Shown: one piece after another, positions 33,406-41,222 of the stretch
Numbering within the stretch: position 1 is the stretch's first letter
Layout: the number at the start of each line of letters is the position of its first letter
NCBI GenBank assembly: GCA_009910795.1
Contig: VMEE01000093.1
Location: 1 to 64,000, forward strand
From: Dehalobacter sp. CP
GTDB taxonomy: Bacteria > Bacillota_B > Desulfitobacteriia > Desulfitobacteriales > Syntrophobotulaceae
Reading direction: 5' to 3'
Length of the DNA stretch: 64,000 nt
Position numbers and translations under genes: made by a program
Notes under the pieces: generated by a model
Databases searched by the model: none
What the model was told of the DNA's origin: nothing
What the model saw: the letters and a program-made list of their open reading frames with translations, nothing else

Positions 33406-34593
33406 CTACTCGTCGATCTTCGCTGCAGCAATGATCCTTACTGTCAGCACTGCAAAGCAATGGGACATTTCCGTTATGGCAGCGTCAACGGAGCTGTAGG
33501 AAATTAAGAAATCATTCAAAGAATCACGCAGGAAATCAGCCGGTAAGTCGTAGCCGCTCCTGAGACGGTCAATGATGATTTTTCCTTCGACGGCTGCCTG
33601 GGCAGGTGATAATAACTGCCATTCCAATTGATCCAGCAGATGGACATAGAGCGTAGCCGGAATCACCAGTTCCTCTTCGCGCTCAATCTTCTTTAACCTG
33701 TTCAGAAACTCGTGCTTATTCAACGATTCCAGTTTACTCGATTCCGCTTGATAGGTAGATCCAGATCCCTGACATTCTAGGACACCGATGCCCTTCTGGT
33801 ATTCCTGCCAGAGGGTTTCTTCATTGATACCGAATCTTTTCAGGCGGTTCAGCAGACTGAACTGGTATTCCGGACAAAGACCGGTCTGCAGGAAAAGAGC
33901 CTCCTTCACAGCTTGTTTGACGGTAATTCCGATCAGTTCTCCCAATTTGCTGTGTTTGCCGGCATAGAAAAGCCGGGAGCCAGACTTGCTGTTGCAGATG
34001 ATGACCGTCCCGTCTGTGCCTGATCCTGTGGCGATGCCTCTGGAGTAACAGCTGCCGGCCATAAGCTCCTGCAGGGCAGCCGTTTTGGCTTCTGTACAGG
34101 TCACAAGTGCTCGGGTCAGGGTCTCTTCCGGAAGATCGGCATTGATATACAGCAGAATATTAATCGTTCCAGCCGGAATGGTTACCGTTTCCCCCTGCCG
34201 TTCATGAAAAAAAGCGGGATCACCGATCCGGCCGCCGTTCATTTCGATGCCGCCGGTTACCACTGCGGTGACAGTTAGATCTTCGTAGCTTGCTGTCCGA
34301 ATAGCCGCATTATTCATGGCAGCAGCCGTCAGAAGGCCTGCAGAGGCTTCAGGATCAAGACCCAATTCCGCGGCAATCAGCTTCATATGTTCCTCATAGA
34401 CGGCTGGAGTGATGTCACACCTCAAACCCATCCCGGAATTAATATCGTGGTTAAAAACAAATTTCAGGTTTTCGCGGTAACCACCGTTTAAATGGGCGGT
34501 ACTCAGGACCTTGCGGTCATCCTTGAAAGAAATAATGATACTGTCTTTATAGCGCTCAACAGTATCACCTGTTTCGTAAGTCCACAGAAGCAA
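33406..34593 (-). CDS. cbiZ: Adenosylcobinamide amidohydrolase CbiZ with C-terminal extension
   Basis: This is a 395-residue protein. The CbiZ core spans about residues 15-235: VLSTAHLNGGYRENLKFVFNHD, AGLLTAAAMNNAAIRTASYEDLTVTAVVTGGIEMNGGRIGDP, ALVTCTEAKTAALQELM, CYSRGIATGSGTDGTVIICN. CbiZ cuts the aminopropanol side chain from salvaged adenosylcobinamide or pseudo-B12 precursors to give adenosylcobyric acid for remodelling. A further 150 or so residues (about 245-395) are helical and not part of the usual CbiZ length; no family is recognised. The TTG start lies eight bases after GGAGG, one base from the ABC ATPase stop. It is last in the riboswitch operon. Confidence 0.88.
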   Translation of the reverse strand: MLLWTYETGDTVERYKDSIIISFKDDRKVLSTAHLNGGYRENLKFVFNHDINSGMGLRCDITPAVYEEHMKLIAAELGLDPEASAGLLTAAAMNNAAIRTASYEDLTVTAVVTGGIEMNGGRIGDPAFFHERQGETVTIPAGTINILLYINADLPEETLTRALVTCTEAKTAALQELMAGSCYSRGIATGSGTDGTVIICNSKSGSRLFYAGKHSKLGELIGITVKQAVKEALFLQTGLCPEYQFSLLNRLKRFGINEETLWQEYQKGIGVLECQGSGSTYQAESSKLESLNKHEFLNRLKKIEREEELVIPATLYVHLLDQLEWQLLSPAQAAVEGKIIIDRLRSGYDLPADFLRDSLNDFLISYSSVDAAITEMSHCFAVLTVRIIAAAKIDE

Positions 34594-34594
34594 A

Positions 34595-35866
34595 TCATTT
34601 TCCTCCGATCCTACCTAATAGTTCCCGGATACTGCCGAACTTCTCTGCGCCGTGCTGCATCATGCCGGCAAGAAGGCTGTTAGCTTTGCCACCGGTAAAA
34701 TCTCCTGTGTAATCCCACTGTTCTGATTCAGTTTCCACAATCATTACCTTTTTGTTTTTAAGGTGTAAGGCCACGGAAACCTGTTCTAAATTGACGATGT
34801 TCCCGTACCCGAAAGGGACGGACAAAACAATGATCAGGTCTGCTTCATTTAGAAGCTCTTCGTTCATGTTAAAGGCTTCGGCGGAGATGGGGGCAAAAGG
34901 AGCTTCTTCGGAAACGGCAATGCCGAGCTCTTTGGCTTTTTTCCAGTCCGAATCTCCAATGTTCAGGACGCCGCAGCTCACCTGATAACCGGCCTGAACC
35001 AATTGTTCCATCAGATAGACACCGCTTCCGCCACCGCAGAGTAAATGGATACGTATATCCCTGGCAGCCTCACTCCGGTCCTTTTTTTTACTTAACGGAA
35101 TAATATTAAAGCGTCCGGTGATTTCATTCGTAGTAATCGCAACTTCGATATGGTAGCTATCCCGGATCTTCTGGGCTGTCAACACTTCAACAGGACTGCC
35201 ATAAGCCACAATTCTGCCTTTATCGAGAAGAATGATTTTATGGCTGAACTGGGCAGCAAGGTTAAGGTCGTGCAAAACAGTAATCACGGTCAGGCCTTTG
35301 GTTTTATTCAAACGATCCAGAAGCTCCAGTAATTCGTATTGGTGCTGGATATCTAAATGAGAGGTGGGTTCATCGAGCAGCAGCACTTTGGGTTCCTGAG
35401 TTAAGGCTCTCGCCACAATGACTCTTTGCCGCTCGCCTCCGCTTAGTTCGTTCACAGAACGGTCCCTCAGATGCCAAACGTTTGTCAGTTCCATCGCCCA
35501 TTGAGCAATCTCCATATCCTTTTCAGAATCGCCCTCAAATCTCTTTTGATGGGGCATTCTGCCCATCAGTACCGTCTCCATGACAGAAAAAGCAAAATCC
35601 CCTCCGGTATCCTGGGGGACCACTGCGATCGTTTTGGCAAGATCTTTTTTCCTAATCTTAAAAATATCCTGATCATCGAGCAGGACAACTCCTTTTTGGG
35701 GAGTAATTTCTGCGGTAATATTTTTCAGCAGGGTAGATTTGCCGGACCCGTTGGGGCCGATGATGGACACAAAGCTGCCCTTGCTGATTTCCAGACTTAA
35801 GTCTTCCAGAATATTTTTACTGCCATAGGTGAATGTAAGGTTGCTGGCAATGATTGAAGAATCCAC
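34595..35866 (-). CDS. Cobalamin/iron-chelate ABC transporter ATPase with extra C-terminal domain
   Basis: This is a 423-residue protein. Residues 1-255 are a BtuD/FecE-type ATPase: Walker A GPNGSGKST, Q-loop VPQDTGG, signature LSGGERQRV, Walker B VLLLDEPTSHLD and H-loop VLHDLNLA. Residues about 270-423 form an added domain: IRIHLLCGGGSGVYLMEQLVQAGYQVSCGVLNIGDSDWKKA, ADLIIVLSVPFGYGN and KKVMIVETE read like a Rossmann-type nucleotide- or cofactor-binding fold. Standard BtuD proteins stop near 250-260. The GTG start follows the permease stop directly. It couples ATP hydrolysis to corrinoid import; the extra domain's role is unknown. Confidence 0.88.
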   Translation of the reverse strand: MDSSIIASNLTFTYGSKNILEDLSLEISKGSFVSIIGPNGSGKSTLLKNITAEITPQKGVVLLDDQDIFKIRKKDLAKTIAVVPQDTGGDFAFSVMETVLMGRMPHQKRFEGDSEKDMEIAQWAMELTNVWHLRDRSVNELSGGERQRVIVARALTQEPKVLLLDEPTSHLDIQHQYELLELLDRLNKTKGLTVITVLHDLNLAAQFSHKIILLDKGRIVAYGSPVEVLTAQKIRDSYHIEVAITTNEITGRFNIIPLSKKKDRSEAARDIRIHLLCGGGSGVYLMEQLVQAGYQVSCGVLNIGDSDWKKAKELGIAVSEEAPFAPISAEAFNMNEELLNEADLIIVLSVPFGYGNIVNLEQVSVALHLKNKKVMIVETESEQWDYTGDFTGGKANSLLAGMMQHGAEKFGSIRELLGRIGGK

Positions 35867-36928
35867 TTATATTACTCTCTCTTTCTTTTTCTTCAGCAGA
35901 TAGATGAAGAAGGGTCCGCCAAAAAGCGCAGTGATGACACCAACAGGGATTTCCTGTGAACCCAGGCATGTCCTGGCAATCGTATCGGTAATCACCAAAA
36001 AGGTCCCACCCACCAGAAAGGAGAGTGGAAGCAGGACCCGGTGATCCGGACCAACCATAATCCTGACAATATGCGGAACGATCAGTCCGACAAAACCAAT
36101 GGAGCCGCAGGATGCCACGGCTCCCGCTGTTGTCAGGGAGGTGGCCATCAGCAGAATGATTTGCAGTTTCCCAAGATTGATGCCAAGATGCTGGGCGGTA
36201 CTGTCGCCGAATACCATCGCATTCATTTCCTTCGCTAAAGCGAATAAGACAATTACGCCAATAAGGATAAACGGCGCAGCAAGTTGGATATGCTCCCAGC
36301 TCTTGTTGGCAAAACTGCCCATGAGCCATAGATAAATTTTATCGATATCATCCGTATTCAAAACCATCAGGAAAGACATGACTGCTGACAGGAACGCACT
36401 GAGTGCGACCCCTGCCAGCAGCAGTGTCGTGACAACGACTTTTTTCCCGACTTTGGCTAGGGAGTAGACAATCCAGGTTGTCAGAAAAGCACCGATAAAA
36501 CTGAAAACAGGAATTTCGATCATGCCCAGGAAACCGCCTGCGCCGGTGATGATGGCGACCGTCGCACCCAAACCTGCTCCGGAGGATACACCCATTACGT
36601 AAGGATCGGCCATCGGGTTTTTAAAAAAACCTTGCAGGGTGCCTCCGATGACGCCCAGAGCTCCGCCAACCAAAGCTGCCAGAATGACCCTCGGAACACG
36701 CAGAGACCAGATAATCGTTTGATGGACATGGGAATAGTCTTCAGCATGAAACCAGTGATTCAATAAAGGTACTTTGCTCATGATAATTCCGGCGCTCTCT
36801 TTAAACGAAATATCTGCTGAGCCGACCGTTGTGCAAAAAATGCCCACAGCAATCAAGAACAAGGTGAAGCAGATCAGCAGGTACTTCCAACTTTTCCGGT
36901 TGTTTAAAACATCCATGATTGATAGCAC
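35867..36928 (-). CDS. FecCD/BtuC-type ABC transporter permease
   Basis: This 353-residue permease has about ten membrane helices, starting YLLICFTLFLIAVGIFCTTVG. FecCD landmarks are LRVPRVILAALVGGALGVIGGTLQGFFKNPMADPYVMGVSSGAGLGA, LLLAGVALSAFLSAVMSFL, LGINLGKLQIILLMATSLTTAGAVASCGSIGFVGLIVPHIVRIMVGPDHR and the C-terminal PVGVITALFGGPFFIYLL. With the adjoining binding protein, the ATPase and the B12 riboswitch it is most likely a corrinoid importer (BtuC role). The GTG start lies six bases after GGAAG and two bases after the upstream stop. Confidence 0.9.
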   Translation of the reverse strand: MLSIMDVLNNRKSWKYLLICFTLFLIAVGIFCTTVGSADISFKESAGIIMSKVPLLNHWFHAEDYSHVHQTIIWSLRVPRVILAALVGGALGVIGGTLQGFFKNPMADPYVMGVSSGAGLGATVAIITGAGGFLGMIEIPVFSFIGAFLTTWIVYSLAKVGKKVVVTTLLLAGVALSAFLSAVMSFLMVLNTDDIDKIYLWLMGSFANKSWEHIQLAAPFILIGVIVLFALAKEMNAMVFGDSTAQHLGINLGKLQIILLMATSLTTAGAVASCGSIGFVGLIVPHIVRIMVGPDHRVLLPLSFLVGGTFLVITDTIARTCLGSQEIPVGVITALFGGPFFIYLLKKKKERVI

Positions 36929-36930
36929 CG

Positions 36931-37848
36931 TTAACTTCCAAAAACTTCAGGATGAATAATCTTTGCGATTTGCTCCAGACCGTCGATGACTCTTGGGCCT
37001 GAGCGGCTGATCAGGTTGTCGTCGACAGCATATACCTTGTTGTCTTTCACCGCACTTAAGACTTCATAGCCGGTCCTGTTTTGGATATCTGCAGGGGTAT
37101 GGGCATGAGTATTGATGATGTAATAATCCGGATCGGCTTGGAGCAGACTTTCCATGCTGTAATTATAAAATTTTTCAGTATTGCCGGCAGCAATATTGAC
37201 GCCTCCGGCAACTTCGATAAGGTTATTGACAAAACTGGTTGAACCGGCCGACATTAGAGGATCGTCCCAAATTTCCACAAACACGGTCGGCTTGGCGACG
37301 TCTTTGAGTTTGGAGGTTATATTTGTCATTCTGGTTCTCATATCTGCAGCGACTTTCTTGGCTTCTGCTTCCTTACCGGTCAGAGAACCGGCCAATTCGA
37401 TATTGCTGATAACCTGGTCGATCGTATCGGCATCGAGTACAACAACCGTCACCTTCAGCTCTTCAAGCTTCTTGATGACATCTTCCTGCACGCCGGCTGC
37501 AATAAAGACCATATCGGGCTCGGCGGCGACAATCGTTTCCAGATTCGGGTTCTTAAACCCGCCCATTTTTTCTTTAGTCAACGCTTGTTCGGGATAATCA
37601 CAGTAATCGGTTACACCGATAATTTCCTGATCAAGGCCAATGGCAAAAAGTATTTCAGTAATAGCAGGGGCTAAAGAAATAATTTTCTGGGGGTAGGCGT
37701 CAAGGGTGATCTGTCTGCCCATCGTGTCTGTAAACGTTTTTCCCTTCAAGGCTTGCTCATTTTGCGCTGAGCAGCCTGTGGCCAGTCCAAGGGCCAGGGT
37801 AAGCACCAGGAGCAGAATCAGCAGTAGTGCAGTTGGTTTCTTCTTCAT
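36931..37848 (-). CDS. Corrinoid ABC transporter substrate-binding lipoprotein (BtuF-like)
   Basis: This 305-residue lipoprotein has signal LLLILLLVLTLALGLATGC with lipidated cysteine near residue 26. The class III binding-protein fold is seen in QKIISLAPAITEILFAIGLDQEIIGVTDYCDYPEQA, MGGFKNPNLETIVAAEPDMVFIAAG, PTVFVEIWDDPLMSAGSTSFVNNLIEVAGGVNIA and YEVLSAVKDNKVYAVDDN. The start at 37848 follows AAGGAG by eight bases; an ATG at 37854 is too close. It is the first gene after the cobalamin riboswitch, so the ligand is taken as cobalamin or cobinamide rather than an iron chelate. Confidence 0.9.
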   Translation of the reverse strand: MKKKPTALLLILLLVLTLALGLATGCSAQNEQALKGKTFTDTMGRQITLDAYPQKIISLAPAITEILFAIGLDQEIIGVTDYCDYPEQALTKEKMGGFKNPNLETIVAAEPDMVFIAAGVQEDVIKKLEELKVTVVVLDADTIDQVISNIELAGSLTGKEAEAKKVAADMRTRMTNITSKLKDVAKPTVFVEIWDDPLMSAGSTSFVNNLIEVAGGVNIAAGNTEKFYNYSMESLLQADPDYYIINTHAHTPADIQNRTGYEVLSAVKDNKVYAVDDNLISRSGPRVIDGLEQIAKIIHPEVFGS

Positions 37849-37886
37849 AATCATTTCTCCTTTGTTTCGATTCTTTTTAATAAACA

Positions 37887-37918
37887 AAATAAAAGTCTCT
37901 TATATTCTAAGAGACTTT
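37887..37918 (-). terminator. Riboswitch-controlled terminator
   Basis: The stem AAAGTCTCTTA/TAAGAGACTTT (37892-37918) reads on the minus strand into a U-rich TTATTTTGTTTATT. It lies between the cobalamin riboswitch and the BtuF start and is the likely expression platform. Confidence 0.75.
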
Positions 37919-37977
37919 CCCATTCTAAGTCGTTTAATCATTGAAGGAAGTGTTCTTACCATTACATCATCTTCCCA

Positions 37978-38133
37978 ATCCTAGGCAGGTCTCCTGGCTT
38001 ACGGGTCATTCTCCTCCCGGCCTTCCCAGATCATATCCAGTGGCATTCGGAATTCGTCTCCGCATACAGTGGTGGGTCCGCGCCGGTTTCCCGGTCTTCC
38101 CTATTCTCCTCATCTTGAGGCACCTGGGATTAA
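37978..38133 (-). promoter_or_regulatory. Cobalamin (B12) riboswitch
   Basis: On the minus strand the conserved parts appear in order: AATAGGGAAGACCGG, CCGGCGCGGACCCACCACTGT, TGCCACTGG...CTGGGAAGG, and the B12 box AAGCCAGGAGACCTGCC. The flanks CCAGGTGCC and CCTGCCTAGG can close the P1 region. Bound adenosylcobalamin should favour the downstream terminator and switch off the import and salvage operon. Confidence 0.95.
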
Positions 38134-38187
38134 TCATTCATTTCTCATTTCCCTACGCTAACAATATTGCATAGAAGAAACTTTTTG

Positions 38188-38352
38188 TCAATCTGAATTT
38201 TTTTTAGGAATCCTTCCGGCTTTTCGGACGCTTTCCCGCAGGAGATATTCAATGTGAGCGTTGACGCTCCGGAATTCGTCGGACGCCCATTCTTCAATAA
38301 TGCTGAATAGCTTTGGATCGATACGCAGCGGAAAGTTCTTCTTGTCTGCCAT
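38188..38352 (-). CDS. Small ribbon-helix-helix (Arc-type) DNA-binding protein
   Basis: The 54-residue product begins [19 protein letters not shown], followed by [27 protein letters not shown] and a basic tail. The strand KKNFPLRID and helices [15 protein letters not shown] and [14 protein letters not shown] are a textbook Arc/MetJ fold, which binds DNA as a dimer through the strand. GGAG lies eight bases before the ATG. It starts 23 bp after the SPFH stop on the same strand, so the two form an operon. RHH proteins beside SPFH genes recur in Firmicutes, as I recall; the target and the link between the two are unknown. Confidence 0.85.
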   Translation of the reverse strand: MADKKNFPLRIDPKLFSIIEEWASDEFRSVNAHIEYLLRESVRKAGRIPKKNSD

Positions 38353-38375
38353 TATCCTGCTCCTGCCGACGCTTT

Positions 38376-39239
38376 TTAATACAGGGTGCCGGTATTGAGT
38401 ACTGGCTGAGCTGAACGGTCGGAGACAATTGCCACAAGTAGATTGTTGATCATTGCCATCTTGCGTTCGTCGTCAAGTTCAATTGTCCCGCTGTTTTCCA
38501 ACTGCTGAATGGCCATCTGGGCCATTCCGACAGCACCTTCCACAATTTTCTGACGGGCGGCCAGGATTGCGTTGGCCTGTTGCCTCTGAAGCATGGCGCT
38601 CGCAATCTCGGTGGCATAGGCCAGGTGGGTCAGGCGGGCTTCAATTACTTCCACGCCGGCAAGTGTAAGGCGTTCCTGAAGTTCCTTCGCAATCTCTTCG
38701 GCTACTTCCTCGGTGTTGCCCCTTAAGGAAACGTCACCTTCTTCATAATTGTCATAAGGATATTTGGTTGCAACATGGCGCAATGCTGTCTCACTTTGGA
38801 TTTCTACAAACTGTTCATAATTGTCAACATCAAATACAGCTTTAGCCGAGTCAACCACTTTGATGACGACAACCGCAGCAATTTCAATCGGATTACCGTC
38901 GACATCATTGACTTTCAAACGCTCACTGTTGAAGTTGCGGACTTTTAGGGAAATCTTCTTTGCGGCAACGAACGGAACCGTCATCCAGATGCCAGGTTCG
39001 CGAATGCTGCCGATATAGCTGCCGAAGAAGGTCAGTACTTTGGCTTGATTTGGCTGGACAATCTGGATGCCGGTTGAGACAATCAGTGCCAGAAGAAGCA
39101 GAATCACTGCCAGGACGATATTCGTGAATCCTGTTTCTTGGACTGAGGCGACAATATTAAATGTTGCAGCAGCCAAAAGGGCTAAAAAAATGAGAATGCC
39201 TAAGAACCCGTTAATTTTCCATACTTTTTTTTCGATCAT
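38376..39239 (-). CDS. SPFH domain / band 7 family membrane protein
   Basis: This 287-residue protein has two N-terminal hydrophobic stretches ([18 protein letters not shown] and [21 protein letters not shown]). The SPFH domain (about 60-215) follows: [34 protein letters not shown] region, [46 protein letters not shown] and [23 protein letters not shown] coiled C-terminal part ([23 protein letters not shown]) completes it. Such proteins form cage-like assemblies on membranes and often regulate membrane proteases. AAAGGATG precedes the ATG. It is co-transcribed with the RHH gene and sits divergently from lonB. Confidence 0.9.
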   Translation of the reverse strand: MIEKKVWKINGFLGILIFLALLAAATFNIVASVQETGFTNIVLAVILLLLALIVSTGIQIVQPNQAKVLTFFGSYIGSIREPGIWMTVPFVAAKKISLKVRNFNSERLKVNDVDGNPIEIAAVVVIKVVDSAKAVFDVDNYEQFVEIQSETALRHVATKYPYDNYEEGDVSLRGNTEEVAEEIAKELQERLTLAGVEVIEARLTHLAYATEIASAMLQRQQANAILAARQKIVEGAVGMAQMAIQQLENSGTIELDDERKMAMINNLLVAIVSDRSAQPVLNTGTLY

Positions 39240-39438
39240 AGTTTATCATCCTTTCTTGGAGAAAAATCCAGTCGATCGAACTGGACCAACCAACTGGATC
39301 AAACATTTAATTGATATGATAATGATATCACTTTAATATAATTAATGCAACTGGTTCCGCGGGTGACTTTGGCAATATGTTTTGAATCTTTCGATCTGGT
39401 AAATACTACATAGAGAGTCTTGAGCAGGAGGTACAGAA

Positions 39439-41184
39439 ATGGAAGGTTTAGGGTTTGGGTCACTACTGGCGATGATTCAGCTGGCTTTTGTATTGGTTGT
39501 CGGAATTTATTTCTGGACGATGTTAAGGCAGCAGTACTCGACGAGATCTGCTGTGGAGAAGGAGTCCGTGAAACAAAAAGAAAAGCTGCAAAGAATGCGT
39601 AAAATATCTTTGACGATCCCGCTGTCGGAAAAGACCAGACCGGAAGTCTTTGCGGAGATCATTGGACAAAAAGAAGGCGTGAAAGCACTTCGGGCTGCTT
39701 TGTGCGGGCCGAATCCCCAGCATGTCCTGCTGTACGGGCCTCCGGGCGTTGGTAAAACAGCCGCAGCTAGGCTTGTCCTTCAAGAAGCTATGAAAAATTC
39801 GCTCTCACCGTTTAAAAGTGAGGCAAAATTTATTGAAGTTGACGGTACGACGGCTAGATTCGATGAGAGAGGGATCGCTGACCCGCTGATTGGTTCTGTC
39901 CATGATCCGATTTATCAGGGAGCTGGCGCCATGGGGATGGCGGGAATACCGCAGCCTAAGATGGGTGCAGTCACCAAAGCCCACGGTGGGATTCTTTTTA
40001 TTGATGAAATTGGTGAACTTCACACTATCCAAATTAATAAACTGCTTAAAGTAATGGAGGACCGCAAGGTTATTTTGGAAAGCTCGTACTACAGCTCTGA
40101 GGACAGCAATGTCCCTGAGCACATCCACGATATTTTCCAAAACGGCTTGCCGGCAGATTTTAGAATGATCGGTGCGACGACCAGAAGACCGGAGGAAATA
40201 CCGGCGGCAGTACGCTCACGCTGTATGGAAATTTTCTTCAGGGCGCTTCAGCCGGAAGAAATTGCAGTCATCGCCAAAAATGCTGCCGAAAAAATTGATA
40301 TTGAGATCACAGACGGAGCATTGGAAGTTCTTAAAAAATATGCCACGAACGGCAGAGAAGCTGTCAATATCGTACAGCTGGCGGCCGGAGTCGTTCAAAA
40401 TGAAGGCCATCGCTGTATCGATGAGGAGAATATCGAATGGGTGGTTACAACCGGACAATACACGCCAAGACCGGAGAAAAAAATTCCGCCTTTCCCCCAG
40501 ATAGGATTGGTCAATGGCCTAGCAATCTACGGAGCAAACCTTGGCATGCTCCTGGAAATCGAGGTCACAGCCTACCCGGTAAGGAACCGTAAGGGAGAGC
40601 TCTATGTAACCGGAATTGTTGAAGAGGAAGAATCAGGTTATGAGGGTAAAAAAACGCGCCGGAAAAGTATGGCGCGCTCCTCGCTGGAAAATGTTCTGAC
40701 CGTGCTTTGCCGGGAGCATAGGATTGAACCGCGTCATTACGATATCCATGTCAATTTCCCCGGGGGAGTTCCAATGGATGGTCCGTCTGCAGGGACAGCA
40801 ATGGCGACCGCGGTGTATTCAGCAATTAAGAAATGCAAGGTAGACAATACCGTAGCTATGACCGGGGAGTTATCGATCCGGGGTAGAGTAAAACCGGTTG
40901 GCGGGATCAGTGCCAAAATTGAGGCAGCCGTCCAGTCAGGGTGTAAAAAAGTATTTATTCCGCAGGAAAACTGGCAGGCCAGGTTTGCTCACTGGGAAAA
41001 GGACATCCAGATCATTCCGGTGGAAACGCTCGATGAGATATTGAATGCAGTACTGCAACCTGTTCTGCCGATCACCGACATGGTCGAAGTGGATTTGTCG
41101 GAAAAGGAGGTGTCGCTGAATAAAGTGCTGAAAAGGATAAAAATTCCATCCGGCAATTTGCATGAACAAGGTAAACCGTGTTAA
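39439..41184 (+). CDS. lonB: ATP-dependent protease LonB
   Basis: This 581-residue protein has one N-terminal membrane anchor (LLAMIQLAFVLVVGIYFWTML). The AAA+ module follows (Walker [14 protein letters not shown], Walker B GILFIDEIGELH), then the Lon protease domain with catalytic serine in GGVPMDGPSAGTAMATA and the lysine in SGCKKVFIPQENW. In Bacillus LonB is made in the forespore under sigma-F and helps control sigma factor activity. AGGAGG lies seven bases before the ATG. It is 38 bp upstream of lonA, and a possible lonA promoter lies inside its 3' end (TTGCAT, 18 bases, TAAAAT). Confidence 0.93.
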   Translation: MEGLGFGSLLAMIQLAFVLVVGIYFWTMLRQQYSTRSAVEKESVKQKEKLQRMRKISLTIPLSEKTRPEVFAEIIGQKEGVKALRAALCGPNPQHVLLYGPPGVGKTAAARLVLQEAMKNSLSPFKSEAKFIEVDGTTARFDERGIADPLIGSVHDPIYQGAGAMGMAGIPQPKMGAVTKAHGGILFIDEIGELHTIQINKLLKVMEDRKVILESSYYSSEDSNVPEHIHDIFQNGLPADFRMIGATTRRPEEIPAAVRSRCMEIFFRALQPEEIAVIAKNAAEKIDIEITDGALEVLKKYATNGREAVNIVQLAAGVVQNEGHRCIDEENIEWVVTTGQYTPRPEKKIPPFPQIGLVNGLAIYGANLGMLLEIEVTAYPVRNRKGELYVTGIVEEEESGYEGKKTRRKSMARSSLENVLTVLCREHRIEPRHYDIHVNFPGGVPMDGPSAGTAMATAVYSAIKKCKVDNTVAMTGELSIRGRVKPVGGISAKIEAAVQSGCKKVFIPQENWQARFAHWEKDIQIIPVETLDEILNAVLQPVLPITDMVEVDLSEKEVSLNKVLKRIKIPSGNLHEQGKPC

Positions 41185-41222
41185 AATATAGCACTGGCAA
41201 GTCTTTTGAGGGGAGATAAATT

